64,000 bases of DNA. Origin: Anodontia alba (taxonomy: Eukaryota; Mollusca; Bivalvia; Lucinida; Lucinidae). The position numbers and the translations under genes are program-made. The DNA lies in the NCBI GenBank assembly GCA_964016985.1, contig OZ024821.1, forward strand, positions 91,068,093 through 91,132,092. The letters run 5' to 3'. Below are positions 31,701-36,587 of the stretch, in pieces; the stretch's first letter is position 1, and each line of letters begins with the position of its first letter. Below the pieces are notes generated by a model. The model saw only the letters and a program-made list of their open reading frames with translations, had not been told where the DNA came from and made no database searches.

Positions 31701-33383
31701 AGTAAAACTAACTTGTTCAAAACTTGCTAGTCTGGCCAAAGAAAACTGGTTATTTCCAGCTTTGTGTGTTCATTGCTCTTGAGGGTCATTCCTTTAGAAT
31801 CTATCTTCACTATAGCTGGTGTCAGTGCTGTATAGCAGCTCTAAAATGTATCCCTATACTTCACTATAGTGTAGTGTATTTTTCTGGTCCTTTGTAATCA
31901 CTGAGCTCATTCTACAATATTTCTTTCACTGTGGTAACAATTTGTGAACTTTTACTTATAACTGTAGCAGGTTTCAAACCCAGCACCTCATGATCTACAG
32001 TCAGGAGTGCTAACCATGATGCTTCAACATGATATGAGAAAAGATGGCTTTGGGACATAATATGAAAACAGAAACGATCCAGATCAGCTACTAAAGCCAC
32101 ACAATCTGACAAGGGCTACACATTGTTATATTCTACAGTATCCAATGATTCTGTATTAACCCATTGTAGTTGGGAAACCCCTAAAAGGGTAACTGGCAAA
32201 CAGTGCAGATCCAGATCAGACGCCACATTTTGTGGCGTCTGATCAGGGTCTTCACTGTTTGCAAATACTTCAGCCATTTTTCTATAGGAATATCTAAATC
32301 TCATAGCCTCACCTCCCTAAAACTGAAATTGGACTCTTCCAATATATTATAGTGTGGGGGAGTTCATTCAGTCTACAATGGGTTAACCAGAAAGTGAATG
32401 CCCTGACTGGTTGTGCAAGCTGATTTGGGCAATTGCTCTCAACATATGCCCCAATGACACATCTCCACATGGTGTGGCTCTTAATATACATGTATGCTCT
32501 TTGGAATGTAACAAGATCTAAAGCTTCAAAGAAGTCCTTATCCTTTAACTTTTTACTGCACTTGTTCTTAAAATACTATAGAACATGTCCGGGAAGAACC
32601 ACAGTCACAGATCATAGCCTACCAATGACACCAACAGGAAGAGCAAACAAACCATGACAGACAGGACAAGCACAAGCCACAGTCCAATTAGCTACCTTGT
32701 AATGTATTTAAAACATATTGGTTGAATGACAAATATTATGGGAATACCGTCTATACATTTTACCGTAATAACTCTAGATATTGGGACAGGCCTGAGCAAA
32801 CAATGTAGACTCAGATCATCTGATCAGGGTCTACACTATTTGCCAATCATCCAGCACTCTATAGAAAAATCAACTGAGAGTAAAAAAAGACTTTTTCAAA
32901 TTTTAGGACAAGTATGGTAAGGAGTTAAAGGCTCCATATTCCTCAAAAATAGACATTTTTTTTTATCCAAGAAAGGGTTAATAAATTGATATATGGTATT
33001 AATACAATCACAAAATGTGGCATCTAACATCCTGTAAAATTTCAGTTAGCCTCTCACTCTTGAAATGAAATGATTGCCAACATTAATTCAGAGATACAAT
33101 TAATAATCATTTCATTTTTGATCCAGTTCAAAAACCAAAGACAAACTGAAATTTTACAGGCTGTCAGGTGCCACATTTTATGATTGCATTAATACCATAT
33201 ATCAATATATTAGATCCTTTTTGGATAATAAATGTCTGTTTTTGAGGAATATTGAGCCTTTAAGGTGTCCCAATACTTAGGGTAAATATGATAATCAGAT
33301 AGTTCTGTCCAAATATCTTAGGGTTAATGTAGTAATTTTTTACCTTAGGTCTTTATTCTTTTCATAACTGGTAATTTTAGCAT
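4684..33383 (-). CDS. Unrecognised host gene, C-terminal nine exons (join)
   Basis: Read on the minus strand, nine short exons join: 33344-33383, 30248-30332, 27208-27290, 19534-19578, 15967-16124, 13924-13994, 10275-10419, 7980-8083, 4684-4722. Each has AG/GT borders, most with strong pyrimidine tracts. All eight junction phases match and the join gives 255 sense codons then TGA with no internal stop, which is very unlikely by chance. Segments include ILYGAMIDGVLAGIDVYSHT, CLLVKCATMAMYDI and LYAYENGLILLNSHSGAIVL. There is no signal peptide or clear membrane span. The protein looks soluble and its C-terminal part is rich in hydrophobic beta-strand-like runs. I do not recognise the family. Every intron is filled with transposons. 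Upstream exons to 54934 probably belong to the same gene. Confidence 0.8.
4740..5530. other. Gene-free stretch, AT-rich intron sequence
   Basis: No ORF, exon-like segment or tRNA-like box is visible. Near 5490-5530 there is a short decayed piece of a common local repeat (GCAGGCTGATCAGGGCCTT type). The rest is unique AT-rich DNA as far as I can see. Confidence 0.5.
5538..5817. mobile_element. Hairpin MITE family E, full copy
   Basis: It starts CATTACAAAAACATGTCTAT and ends near TATAGGCATGTTTTCGTGATG, giving imperfect terminal inverted repeats of about 20 bp. The centre is a 60-70 bp hairpin with arms ATTGTGGGTACTTGTTAGAA and its complement. Full-length relatives lie at 44608-44884 and 45573-45848, and core-only copies occur elsewhere. 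Confidence 0.75.
6242..7330 (-). pseudogene. Decayed mariner transposase copy
   Basis: Minus-strand fragments in shifting frames spell a mariner transposase. About 7061-7255 gives the helix-turn-helix region with DKPRPGGPLRQ. Then 6786-7106 gives ARWVPKQLTEDQK and the first catalytic Asp in VIGDEIWVHY. About 6440-6600 gives NDNAISHT and YPPYSLDLASCNFCF. The third catalytic Asp is replaced by Asn (codon at 6470-6472). The transposon end GGTGGTCAGAAAATATCCGG is at about 6242; the matching other end near 7.35 kb is not seen. Stops and frameshifts make it inactive. It sits in the last or second-last intron of the host gene. Confidence 0.85.
7660..7920. repeat. Decayed family E hairpin and poly(A) tract
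   Basis: CATGTGGGTACCCATTAGAA and its imperfect complement (7700-7750) form the family E core. A run of about 19 A follows at 7899-7917. No termini can be placed. Confidence 0.5.
7980..8083 (-). CDS. Host gene exon
   Basis: Acceptor TTTTCATTCCAG and donor GGG|GTGAGTTGG are both strong. It codes 34 full codons including LYAYENGLILLNSHSG and HIRSAAFYDG, with two leading bases completing a codon with the G left by exon 10275-10419. It ends in phase 0. The other two frames hit stops early. Confidence 0.82.
8548..8600. repeat. (TG)n microsatellite
   Basis: Interrupted TG/CG-TG run of about 50 bp. Confidence 0.9.
8811..9049. mobile_element. Hairpin MITE family F
   Basis: Ends GGGCCCAGTTGTTTGAAAC and ...GAACAACTGGATCC are inverted repeats. 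The centre has a hairpin around TGAGTAGCTTTTGCA. Relatives are at 27717-27962 and 49518-49708. The GGNCCAGTTGTT end is hAT-like, but no clean 8-bp duplication was found, so the superfamily is open. Confidence 0.75.
9060..9775. other. Gene-free intron stretch
   Basis: No coding segment or repeat core seen except a short family E remnant (TGAGTACCCACAAG, about 9338). Otherwise apparently unique sequence. Confidence 0.5.
9779..10034 (-). mobile_element. tRNA-headed SINE, degraded copy
   Basis: It shares the 3' tail (TTTGTGTTGAGGTTTTACAG on plus) and body of the SINE at 4276-4580. The tRNA-like head (9975-10030) has lost part of boxes A and B. No target duplication seen. Confidence 0.8.
10065..10259. 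mobile_element. Hairpin MITE family G
   Basis: Termini ACCGTATTTAC... and ...TACGGT, with an internal hairpin GCAGACC...GGTCTAC centred near 10182. Its right end lies only about 15 bp from the 5' splice site of host exon 10275-10419. Other G copies lie near 24.5, 30.4, 32.7, 51.7, 52.0, 55.6, 56.5 and 58.2 kb. Confidence 0.65.
10275..10419 (-). CDS. Host gene exon
   Basis: Acceptor TTATTATATGACAG and donor GAAG|GTAATAT. It codes 48 codons from WHSQEENRKLLESK to CSSSLSCPPDE, acidic and hydrophilic at first, then GKLLLSGDTVHIGC. It starts in phase 0, matching exon 13924-13994, and leaves one G for the next exon. Confidence 0.82.
10680..10875. repeat. Dispersed repeat J
   Basis: Similar to 31010-31195: AGAGACAACTT...CTTCTGAAAAGG...TTTTTCAGAAG...TGCCTCCCTT. 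Both have an internal inverted repeat around CCTTCTGAAAAGG. No termini fixed. Confidence 0.6.
11225..12240. mobile_element. Pearl/Helitron-like element with about 180-bp core repeats
   Basis: About five tandem units of roughly 180 bp, each containing GAGGAGTTGTGCTCA, TACCCACTGTCTATA and CACATGCACATCCTC. It ends with a hairpin CGCCCTGCTAAAGCAGGTGCG at 12212-12232. The same layout and a similar hairpin end occur at 16901-18427. Bivalve 'pearl' elements, regarded as non-autonomous Helitrons, have this architecture. Assignment is by architecture only. Confidence 0.65.
12362..12388. repeat. G-rich tract
   Basis: Run dominated by G. A C-rich tract is also present at 11105-11133. Confidence 0.9.
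12400..13080. other. Gene-free intron stretch
   Basis: Mostly unique AT-rich sequence. At about 12968-13010 the minus strand reads GGGTTCGATTCCCAGC, a tRNA box-B-like motif, probably the head of an old SINE. I could not place a matching box A. Confidence 0.45.
13384..13735 (-). pseudogene. LINE 3' fragment (C-terminal RT ORF)
   Basis: The minus-strand frame is open and reads LGWASLHRRRKGSKL, then MPCARTDICKYSFFPDTIRD and WNALPASII. This is the pattern at the C-terminus of many metazoan non-LTR retrotransposon ORF2 proteins (YSFFPrTIrxWNsLP). It is truncated at the 5' side, as usual for LINE insertions. The LINE clade cannot be set from this tail. Confidence 0.75.
13924..13994 (-). CDS. Host gene exon
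   Basis: Acceptor GTTTTTATTTCCAG and donor GGGCT|GTAAGTAAAC (close to consensus). It codes ASINLHGNYLLLTDHIARHQ then NWA. Its first two bases complete the codon left by exon 15967-16124, and it ends in phase 0. Confidence 0.83.
14229..14450. mobile_element. Hairpin MITE family C, degraded
   Basis: Flanked by TTAA at 14225 and 14451. The core hairpin has arms ATTTCATGTGATTCATCTGC / GCAGATGATTTACATGAAAT. The right end CACTTAAAGG matches the family C terminus. Confidence 0.6.
14610..14985 (-). pseudogene. LINE ORF2 C-terminal fragment
   Basis: The minus-strand frame runs from about 14985 (WICNVRPQDIV) through RLGIEDLDLILKERRLRW, FGHVERSSGAIKTAF, GKRGPGRPKMTWKQLTERD to a stop at 14610. The RLRWFGHVER...GRPKxTW pattern is the usual C-terminal part of a metazoan non-LTR retrotransposon polymerase. 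The visible part has no stop, so the insertion is fairly young. It is 5' truncated near 14990. Confidence 0.85.
15165..15345. repeat. Dispersed repeat K
   Basis: AAATAACTCT...CTACTC(T/C)...AAGGAAAGA...TCTCCCTTTG. Similar segments at 16265-16475, 40650-40800 and 43570-43760. Internal inverted repeat around CTTTCCTTTAAGAG-type sequence. No termini fixed. Confidence 0.6.
15627..15827. mobile_element. Hairpin MITE family C
   Basis: Ends CCCTTAAAGCAACAATCAC and ...TTGGCGCTTTACGGG, followed by TTAA. Core hairpin CTTGGCATTTCATGT... / ...ACATGAAATGCCAAG at 15691-15751. Confidence 0.75.
15967..16124 (-). CDS. Host gene exon (longest of the nine)
   Basis: Acceptor TTGATTATTTACAG and donor GAAG|GTTAGTTT. 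It codes 52 codons: CEAISEGQRCLLVKCATMAM, YDIPSSERIGQLAGSLVF and SESFLDSVLRVKGE. One leading base completes an Arg codon with exon 19534-19578, and one trailing G passes to exon 13924-13994. This is the best exon for a protein search because it is long and looks conserved. Confidence 0.85.
16265..16475. repeat. Dispersed repeat K copy
   Basis: GGTAAATAACTCTGACATAG ... TTATCTCCCTTTGC. Same family as 15165-15345. Confidence 0.6.
16637..16826 (-). mobile_element. Hairpin MITE family A
   Basis: TTAA-CCCTTGTCCTGCTGAA at the left and a shortened right end (...TATCCGGG-TTAA). Core hairpin TCCAGATCAATTGACTTCTT... at about 16750-16802. Confidence 0.8.
16901..18427. mobile_element. Pearl/Helitron-like element with about 180-bp core repeats
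   Basis: Left arm with GTCGCACCTGCAGGGATTAAG near 16920. At least five tandem units start at about 17281, 17451, 17631, 17811, 17994 and 18173 (period 170-183 bp), each with CTGTAGGAGGAGTTGCGCTC and ACTGACTAAGTTAACAAAG. The right arm ends in hairpin CGCACCTGCGTGCTAACGCAG near 18400. Middle units are nearly identical, so amplification is recent. Confidence 0.72.
18505..18746. mobile_element. Hairpin MITE family M, copy 1
   Basis: Terminal inverted repeats of about 45 bp (AAGGTTATAAAACTTTTTTC..., containing CAACTCAGCTGAGCATGA). Internal hairpin TATTTATTAGC. The internal order is the reverse of copy 2 at 18978-19220. Confidence 0.8.
18978..19220. mobile_element. Hairpin MITE family M, copy 2 (inverted)
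   Basis: Same termini as copy 1 (GGTCCCAAGGTTATAAAAC / ...CCTCGGGGCC) with the internal part reversed. It interrupts an older repeat: GTCATTTTATTTCATCTCCT before it and AAAGGGATATAAGAGACAG after it resemble the repeat at 53250-53520. Confidence 0.8.
19534..19578 (-). CDS. Host gene exon
   Basis: Acceptor TTTCCTTTACTTTTCAG and donor GGCAG|GTTTGTAA. It codes PQIEFSIESVDNFG, with split Arg codons at both ends that fit exons 27208-27290 and 15967-16124. Confidence 0.8.
19706..19843. repeat. Long near-perfect palindrome
   Basis: Arms of about 65 bp (…CCAGGTCCCTTGGGAGGTG…) around centre GCGGCCAAAGGCCGC, with about three differences between arms. GC content is higher than its surroundings. It abuts the element at 19844. 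Confidence 0.85.
19844..20141. mobile_element. Candidate TIR element, GC-richer than background
   Basis: Ends GCTATTATTGCATAAAAACTG and ...TTTTTATGCAATAATATAGC are inverted repeats. The interior (GTAACAGCAGCAAATCTGTGG etc.) is unlike other families here. No target duplication resolved. Not seen elsewhere in the window. Confidence 0.55.
20500..20650. mobile_element. Hairpin MITE family D
   Basis: TTTTGACATTTCATTCAAATTG core, ...CATCTGCTGAATTAGCCC end. One arm of the usual core hairpin is shortened. Confidence 0.6.
20708..20914 (-). mobile_element. Hairpin MITE family A
   Basis: Flanked by TTAA (20704, 20915). CTTGTCCTGCTGAATAAATT at left, TCAGCAGGACAAGGG at right, with a nearly perfect central hairpin CAGTTGGCTTCTTTAGAAG... 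Confidence 0.88.
20921..22476 (+). repeat. Interleaved local duplications
   Basis: 20921-21205 recurs at 21495-21779 (offset 574) and 21202-21563 recurs at 22115-22476 (offset 913). The marker GTATTCGAGATAAGTGAGGC occurs three times (20921, 21495, 22408). Copies are almost identical. Partial family A ends (20990-21053, 21563-21627) and partial SINE bodies (about 21313, 22228) are carried along. Confidence 0.85.
22914..23476 (+). repeat. 563-bp segment duplicated at 24913-25475
   Basis: Sequence starting ATTTTAGGACAAGTATGG recurs 1999 bp downstream with no difference that I could find. The second copy continues into a long tandem array; this one stops after about six units (23131-23476). Confidence 0.88.
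23131..23476 (+). repeat. Tandem array, about 57-bp unit (short copy)
   Basis: Units of the type GAGCACTGTATAATAATGAG...AGCAGGACTTGAACCCAG. Translations of the array are artefacts. Confidence 0.9.
24156..24375. mobile_element. Hairpin MITE family B
   Basis: TTAA-CCCATTGTAGTCGGGAGACC ... TATACAATGAG-TTAA. Core hairpin GGCAAACAGTGCAGACCC with centre GCCGCAGAACGCGGC. Confidence 0.85.
24470..24835. mobile_element. Family G element interrupted by a family A element
   Basis: G sequence (CAGGCTTGAGCAAACAGTG ... CAACAGGTGGC) runs to about 24618, family A occupies about 24619-24803 (ends with TCAGCAGGACAAGGG), then the G terminus resumes (ATATTTAGGGTAAGTATAG). Confidence 0.7.
24913..25475 (+). repeat. 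Second copy of the 563-bp segment
   Basis: See 22914-23476; the two are collinear at offset 1999. Confidence 0.88.
25130..26455 (+). repeat. Long tandem array, about 57-bp unit
   Basis: More than 20 units of GAGCACTGTATAATAATGAG...GACTTGAACCCAGCAAGG, with mutations increasing toward the right end (26.2-26.45 kb). Satellite-like. Both strands give long open frames only because the unit is a multiple of three. Confidence 0.93.
26500..26650. repeat. Family E hairpin core
   Basis: ATTGTGGGTACACATTAGAA and complement TTCTATTGAGTACCCACAAT; arms about 60 bp. Confidence 0.75.
26888..27075. mobile_element. Hairpin MITE family D
   Basis: CTTAGCATGCTGGGTAAAATT ... CATCTGCTGAATCAGTCC. Core TTGACATTTCATGCAG / ...GCATGAAATGACAAA. 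Confidence 0.7.
27208..27290 (-). CDS. Host gene exon
   Basis: Acceptor TTCTCTTTGATAG and donor CAG|GTATGCC. It codes ARDVAKETLMQKCSGIMDNI then VSRYLKN, helical in character. It starts in phase 0 after exon 30248-30332 and leaves AG to complete Arg with exon 19534-19578. Confidence 0.83.
27345..27580. mobile_element. Hairpin MITE family D, rearranged
   Basis: Two partial D cores in tandem (around 27385-27440 and 27480-27530), each with GACATTTCAT and TTTTCTGGGAAA motifs. Confidence 0.55.
27717..27962. mobile_element. Hairpin MITE family F
   Basis: GGTCCAGTTGTTCAAAGC at left and ...AAACAACTGGACC at right. Central hairpin GAGTAGCTTTTGCACTGC. Best preserved F copy in the window. Confidence 0.85.
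28113..28166. repeat. (TG)n microsatellite
   Basis: Interrupted GT run. Confidence 0.9.
28203..29480 (+). repeat. Tandem array, about 40-bp unit
   Basis: About 30 diverged units of TATCATGATGGTGTCTGGAT followed by GCAACTAGGAGCTCAATTTA. An 80-bp higher-order duplication is visible near 28.85-29.0 kb (ACATTATAGTGGTGTC type). Confidence 0.92.
29560..29757. mobile_element. Hairpin MITE family D
   Basis: Right side ends GCATGCTTAGCATTAA; core GACGTTTCATGCAAACTG. It abuts the C-type element at 29762. Confidence 0.55.
29762..29998. mobile_element. Chimeric MITE: family C ends with an A/B/G-type hairpin core
   Basis: Flanked by TTAA (29758, 29999). Ends CCCTTAAACTGCCAATCAC and ...CTTGGCGTTTTAAGGG are family C. 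The core at about 29833-29900 is GCAAACAGTGTGGACCC... with centre GCTCCTTCAGGAGC and the complement CCACACTGTTTGC, the core type found in families A, B and G. Confidence 0.82.
30248..30332 (-). CDS. Host gene exon
   Basis: Acceptor CTTTGCTGTTCCAG and donor GGAAAA|GTAAGTT. It codes LLTILYGAMIDGVLAGIDVY then SHTLSLGK. One leading G completes Arg with exon 33344-33383, and it ends in phase 0. Confidence 0.84.
30395..30574. mobile_element. Hairpin MITE family G
   Basis: TACTTGTCCAAAAT...; core GCAAACAGTGGAGACCC with centre GCCACAGAATGTGGC; end ...TACTTCGGGTAAATATGG. Confidence 0.7.
30605..30825. mobile_element. Hairpin MITE family D
   Basis: CTTAGCATGCAGGATA ... CCCAGAGAGTGGCAAAGG-TTAA. Core GGTTTTCACATTTCATGC / GCATGAAATGTCAAATCC. 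Confidence 0.75.
31010..31365. repeat. Repeat J copy followed by family D MITE
   Basis: 31010-31195 matches 10680-10875. 31200-31365 is a D copy (TTGCATGCTGGGTAAAAATT ... CAGCTAAAAATCTGCCC) with one hairpin arm missing. Confidence 0.6.
31960..32035 (-). repeat. tRNA-like segment, likely old SINE head
   Basis: Minus strand reads TTAGCACTCCTGACTGTAGA then GGGTTTGAAACCTGC (box-B-like). Cloverleaf pairing is not convincing and box A is weak, so this is not called as a gene. Confidence 0.35.
32160..32382. mobile_element. Hairpin MITE family B
   Basis: TTAA-CCCATTGTAGTTGGGAAACC ... TCTACAATGGG-TTAA. Core centre GACGCCACATTTTGTGGCGTC. Confidence 0.87.
32740..33298. mobile_element. Family G element with family H inserted
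   Basis: G left part (GCCTGAGCAAACAATGTAGA ... GACAAGTATGGTAAGGAG) is split at TTAA by 32929-33259; the G right end resumes as GGTGTCCCAATACTTAGGG. Confidence 0.75.
32929..33259. mobile_element. Foldback MITE family H, 331 bp
   Basis: Long inverted repeats (over 100 bp, imperfect) starting AGGCTCCATATTCCTCAAAA and ending ...GAGGAATATTGAGCCT. TTAA on both sides (32925-32928, 33260-33263). Confidence 0.85.
33344..33383 (-). CDS. Host gene exon (microexon)
   Basis: Acceptor TTTTTTCTTGTGTTTCAG and donor CTAAG|GTAAAA. It codes AKITSYEKNKDL and leaves AG for Arg with exon 30248-30332. A second AG 16 bases inside (ACCAG|T) is a possible alternative acceptor and would fit exon 34640-34854 if that ends at ACA|GTAAAG. 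Confidence 0.75.
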
Positions 33384-33389
33384 CTGAAA

Positions 33390-34180
33390 CACAAGAAAAA
33401 AATCATTTTAATCAAAATCTGCATAGCTGCAGCATGTTAGAATTTTTCAAATGCCATTTTTCTTATTTCTCAATAAAAATAGGCATTCCAGGATGTCATT
33501 AGTGCTCATGAAAAATTAAGTAAACCCCTTACGCTCTGTCTTACCTACAGTTGAACTTCAATGGCCAGAACTTCTTTGGGACCATGGAATGGGTAGTTCT
33601 AGCCGCTGAGGGTTAAACATAGCACCATGTCAGGAGGCAAATGGGGTTCATTTAGGGATGCCTTTTCAATCTACTTTAAAGTAATGGTATGTTGAGTGTA
33701 CTCATTAGAACTAGCCAATTCTAATGAATATACACAACATATATGATAAAATTTTCCCTACAATATCCCTAAATATTTGTTGCTACATGACTTCCCTACA
33801 TGGTAAAGGTGAGCAAGAGCAACATTATTTTTCCATCCATCCATCTTTCCATCCATCTGTCACACTAATAGCAAAATTAGCATTGAGCATGGAGATATTG
33901 CGACGGTGTGCCATTGACTGCGCAATCTAGTTTTTTTTTTTTTTTTGGAAAGTTGTCTGCAACAGCACTTTAAGAGACCACTGTCACAACACAACAGGTA
34001 ACAAGCTTCATGTTTTAATGCCAGTGCTGAAAGGTTATGGTGGTTTAGAATTGTCAAATAAAGATGGAAAATATTACCCAGTATTTTATACATTTTTTCA
34101 AGGCTGACATGAAAAACAACAGAAACAGACTCACCAACAGGTGGTAAAATGGACTTAGTCAAACTTTAGAATAAGTATCG
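33390..34180. other. Gene-free intron stretch with repeat remnants
   Basis: 33540-33740 resembles 23760-23900 (GGGACCATGGAAT...) plus a family E core piece. 33830-33870 has an ATCC-rich run and 33930-33946 a poly(T), both typical of pearl-like element ends. 34080-34185 is a family G end. Confidence 0.5.
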
Positions 34181-34189
34181 TAAGGTTTA

Positions 34190-34411
34190 CCCATTGTAGT
34201 CTGGAGACCCTTAAAAGGATAATTGGCAAACAGTGCAGACCCAGATCAGACGCCGCTGAACACGGCTTCTTATCAGAGCTTCCATTGTTTGCAAATAATT
34301 TAGCTATTTTTCTCTAGAATTATCTAAATCACATAGCTGGATGTACCTAAAGTAGAGATTGGACTCTTCCAATATATAGTGTGGGAGAGTCTATTTAGTT
34401 TACAATTGGTT
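34190..34411. mobile_element. Hairpin MITE family B, degraded
   Basis: CCCATTGTAGTCTGGAGACC ... GTTTACAATTGG. Core centre GACGCCGCTGAACACGGC, arms diverged. Confidence 0.75.
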
Positions 34412-34414
34412 ATC

Positions 34415-34555
34415 AACCCTTAGAATACCCTTAGTAATATTTTCAGCAGAAGATACCTTAAAACATTTTTTTTCTTATTCTTCCCAGAAAATAGGTGTTG
34501 ACATTTCATAGAATTTGTCATCTTCTGAATTTGCCCTGAGAGTGGCAAAAAAGGT
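34415..34555. mobile_element. Hairpin MITE family D fragment
   Basis: TTTTCAGCAGAAGATACC ... CATCTTCTGAATTTGCCC; one core arm deleted. Confidence 0.55.
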
Positions 34556-34639
34556 ATAGAAAGTGCCTCAGTTGAGTTGTGCCATGTGAAAAGGCCTAAA
34601 TCAGCATGTACATCTGCGCAGTCTGATCAGAGCCTTTAC

Positions 34640-34854
34640 TGTCCACTAGCAGAATCATCCAATATAACAGAATGTTTCAATGGTGAGCAAATGCTCGGAT
34701 GAGACTTGTGCATATGTGGGATAATCTGAATCTGTGCATTTTGCGTATGTTTGAAGGCATTTTTGCTTGACTTGGCCCAGTTAATCTTTTCCTGTGGCAT
34801 GGCTGCACCACTGAGACTGGCTTTTAGCACTGCATTAGCAGTTACGGCCATCAG
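34640..34854 (-). CDS. Possible further exon of the host gene
   Basis: Open minus-strand segment with acceptor TTCAATATATGTAG and donor GGACA|GTAAAG. It codes LMAVTANAVLKASLSGAAMP, QEKINWAKSSKNAFKHTQ and HKSHPSICSPLKHSVIL, which looks like real protein. It lies between the two exon chains. Phase fits exon 33344-33383 only with a weaker donor (GCTA|GTGGAC) or with that exon's second acceptor, and the junction to 36509-36587 is unresolved. The low-coordinate edge touches a dispersed repeat. Confidence 0.5.
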
Positions 34855-34979
34855 CTACATATATTGAAAATGGCATATACTTATTTACTTCTGAATTATT
34901 CATAGAGCAGAAGAAAATGTAATAAAATACAGAAGTTATATGCGAAGGATCCAGCTGTCTTGGACATTGTTATCACTTA

Positions 34980-36150
34980 GCATGCAAGAAAAAAAAATCC
35001 AGAAGACATTTATGCCTCTGCCATTTGAAGAATGGTGGAAAGGGCATATAGCATTGCCTCTGTCCATCTGTCCATCCCTCACCATCCTCGTTTGGCGTTA
35101 GCAATTTGTGCTTAAGTTTTTCAGGTGGGGGCATCCATGTCCTTTGGATGCATATTTTCTTCACAGAAAATAAGAAATGTCAAATTCTATTTTAGAGAGA
35201 AAAGTAGAAAAAACGTCATCAATTTGTTGTCTGCTGAATTAGCCTAGAGAGTGCTAAGGTCAACTCTTAGAACGCTGTTGATGGAATTTGCACATAAAAG
35301 TGACATTCTTTTCTCTATTTCTTTGTTTATCTATTATTTCTGGAGAAAGTAGCTAATTACCCTATTTTATAAAATCTGACTAGATGATTTGTATGAAGTG
35401 TCATCCCCGTAATTTCAGAAAAATATTTTAAAGTGTAGTCTGCTAATACTTAAATTTGGCACATGGAGTGCTGACAACCTAATAATACAGAAAATACACA
35501 AACATAAGGAACAAAAATGTACTTCAGGTACTTTCCCAATCTGTAAGGCAAAAATCTCACAGAAAATTGGATCATTCAAACATATATAAAAAAAGACACA
35601 TTTTCAATTCTCACTGTAAATCTTGCTAGATTTGTTTCTTCTTATTTTTGTCCAGTTTTGCTAGGCACCCATCATCACATCAGTGGGGGAACATGTTTGC
35701 ACTCTGTCTTTCATTCCATCTGTCCACCTTTCTATCTTTCTAAGACCTTGTCCAGAGCATATCTCTTGTACAATATGGCCTAGGCATACCAGATTAGTTA
35801 TATGAACACATGGATTGAAGACTGTGTTGTGAAGTAAATGTATGTCACTGTAACCTATATATTGACCTCTTGCCTACATTTTTTTTAAATGGCCTAATGC
35901 ATCTATCCTTTACAGTACAACCTAGGCTTATCAAATTTCATGTACAGATAGCTTAATTTATTCATTGCAGCTTATATTTTGACCTCTGACCTACTTTATA
36001 CAAAAAAAAAAAAAAAAAAAAAAAAAAACTTGTTAGCAGTAAATAAAGAAGGAAGGTTTGTACATAAATGTAGGTCAACTTTAGCCTATATTTTGACCTC
36101 TGACCTATATTGTACAAAAAATGTGGTCTAGGCTTACCAAAATTGGTGTA
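34980..36150. repeat. Degenerate pearl-like tandem sequence
   Basis: 35030-35165 has a TCCATCTGTCCATCCCTC-type end. 35700-36140 repeats TATATTTTGACCTCTGACCTA about every 150-190 bp. It is interrupted by a 28-base poly(A) at 36001-36028. Confidence 0.5.
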
Positions 36151-36167
36151 TGAGTAGATCTATTTAA

Positions 36168-36356
36168 CCCTTGTCCTGCAGAATAAATTAAGATGCCATG
36201 ACCACTTCCAATTTTCAGCCAGATTACTTGATATAGGTTGTTGATACAAATTCACATACTTAATGGCAAACAGAGCAGATCCAGATCAGAAGCCAACTGA
36301 TCTGGATATACACTTTTTGCAAAGGCAGGGTACATCCTGGTTCAGCAGGACAAGGG
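36168..36356 (-). mobile_element. Hairpin MITE family A
   Basis: TTAA-CCCTTGTCCTGCAGAA ... TTCAGCAGGACAAGGG-TTAA. Confidence 0.87.
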
Positions 36357-36508
36357 TTAAGATGGTGCATTTTTTACCAAAACTAGTCCACCGAACATTT
36401 TAGAAGAGGAGGTTCAGATTGTGCAACTGTAAAGTCTTGTCAGAAACTTTTTGTTTGCAATCAAAGTCACAAAAGTGAAGTCCACAGTTCAAATAATATG
36501 TGTGTCAC

Positions 36509-36587
36509 CAGTGGAGGTCATGAGCCGACTGACCAGCATCCTGCTCACAACAAACAGTGTCTACATAATACTCAAATATTCGCACAT
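36509..36587 (-). CDS. Probable upstream exon of the host gene
   Basis: Acceptor TTTTTGGTTCTGCAG and donor CACTG|GTGACA. It codes VRIFEYYVDTVCCEQDAGQS then AHDLH. Its first two bases join the C left by exon 43353-43422. It leaves TG, which does not join directly to 34640-34854, so an exon may be missing between them. Confidence 0.6.
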
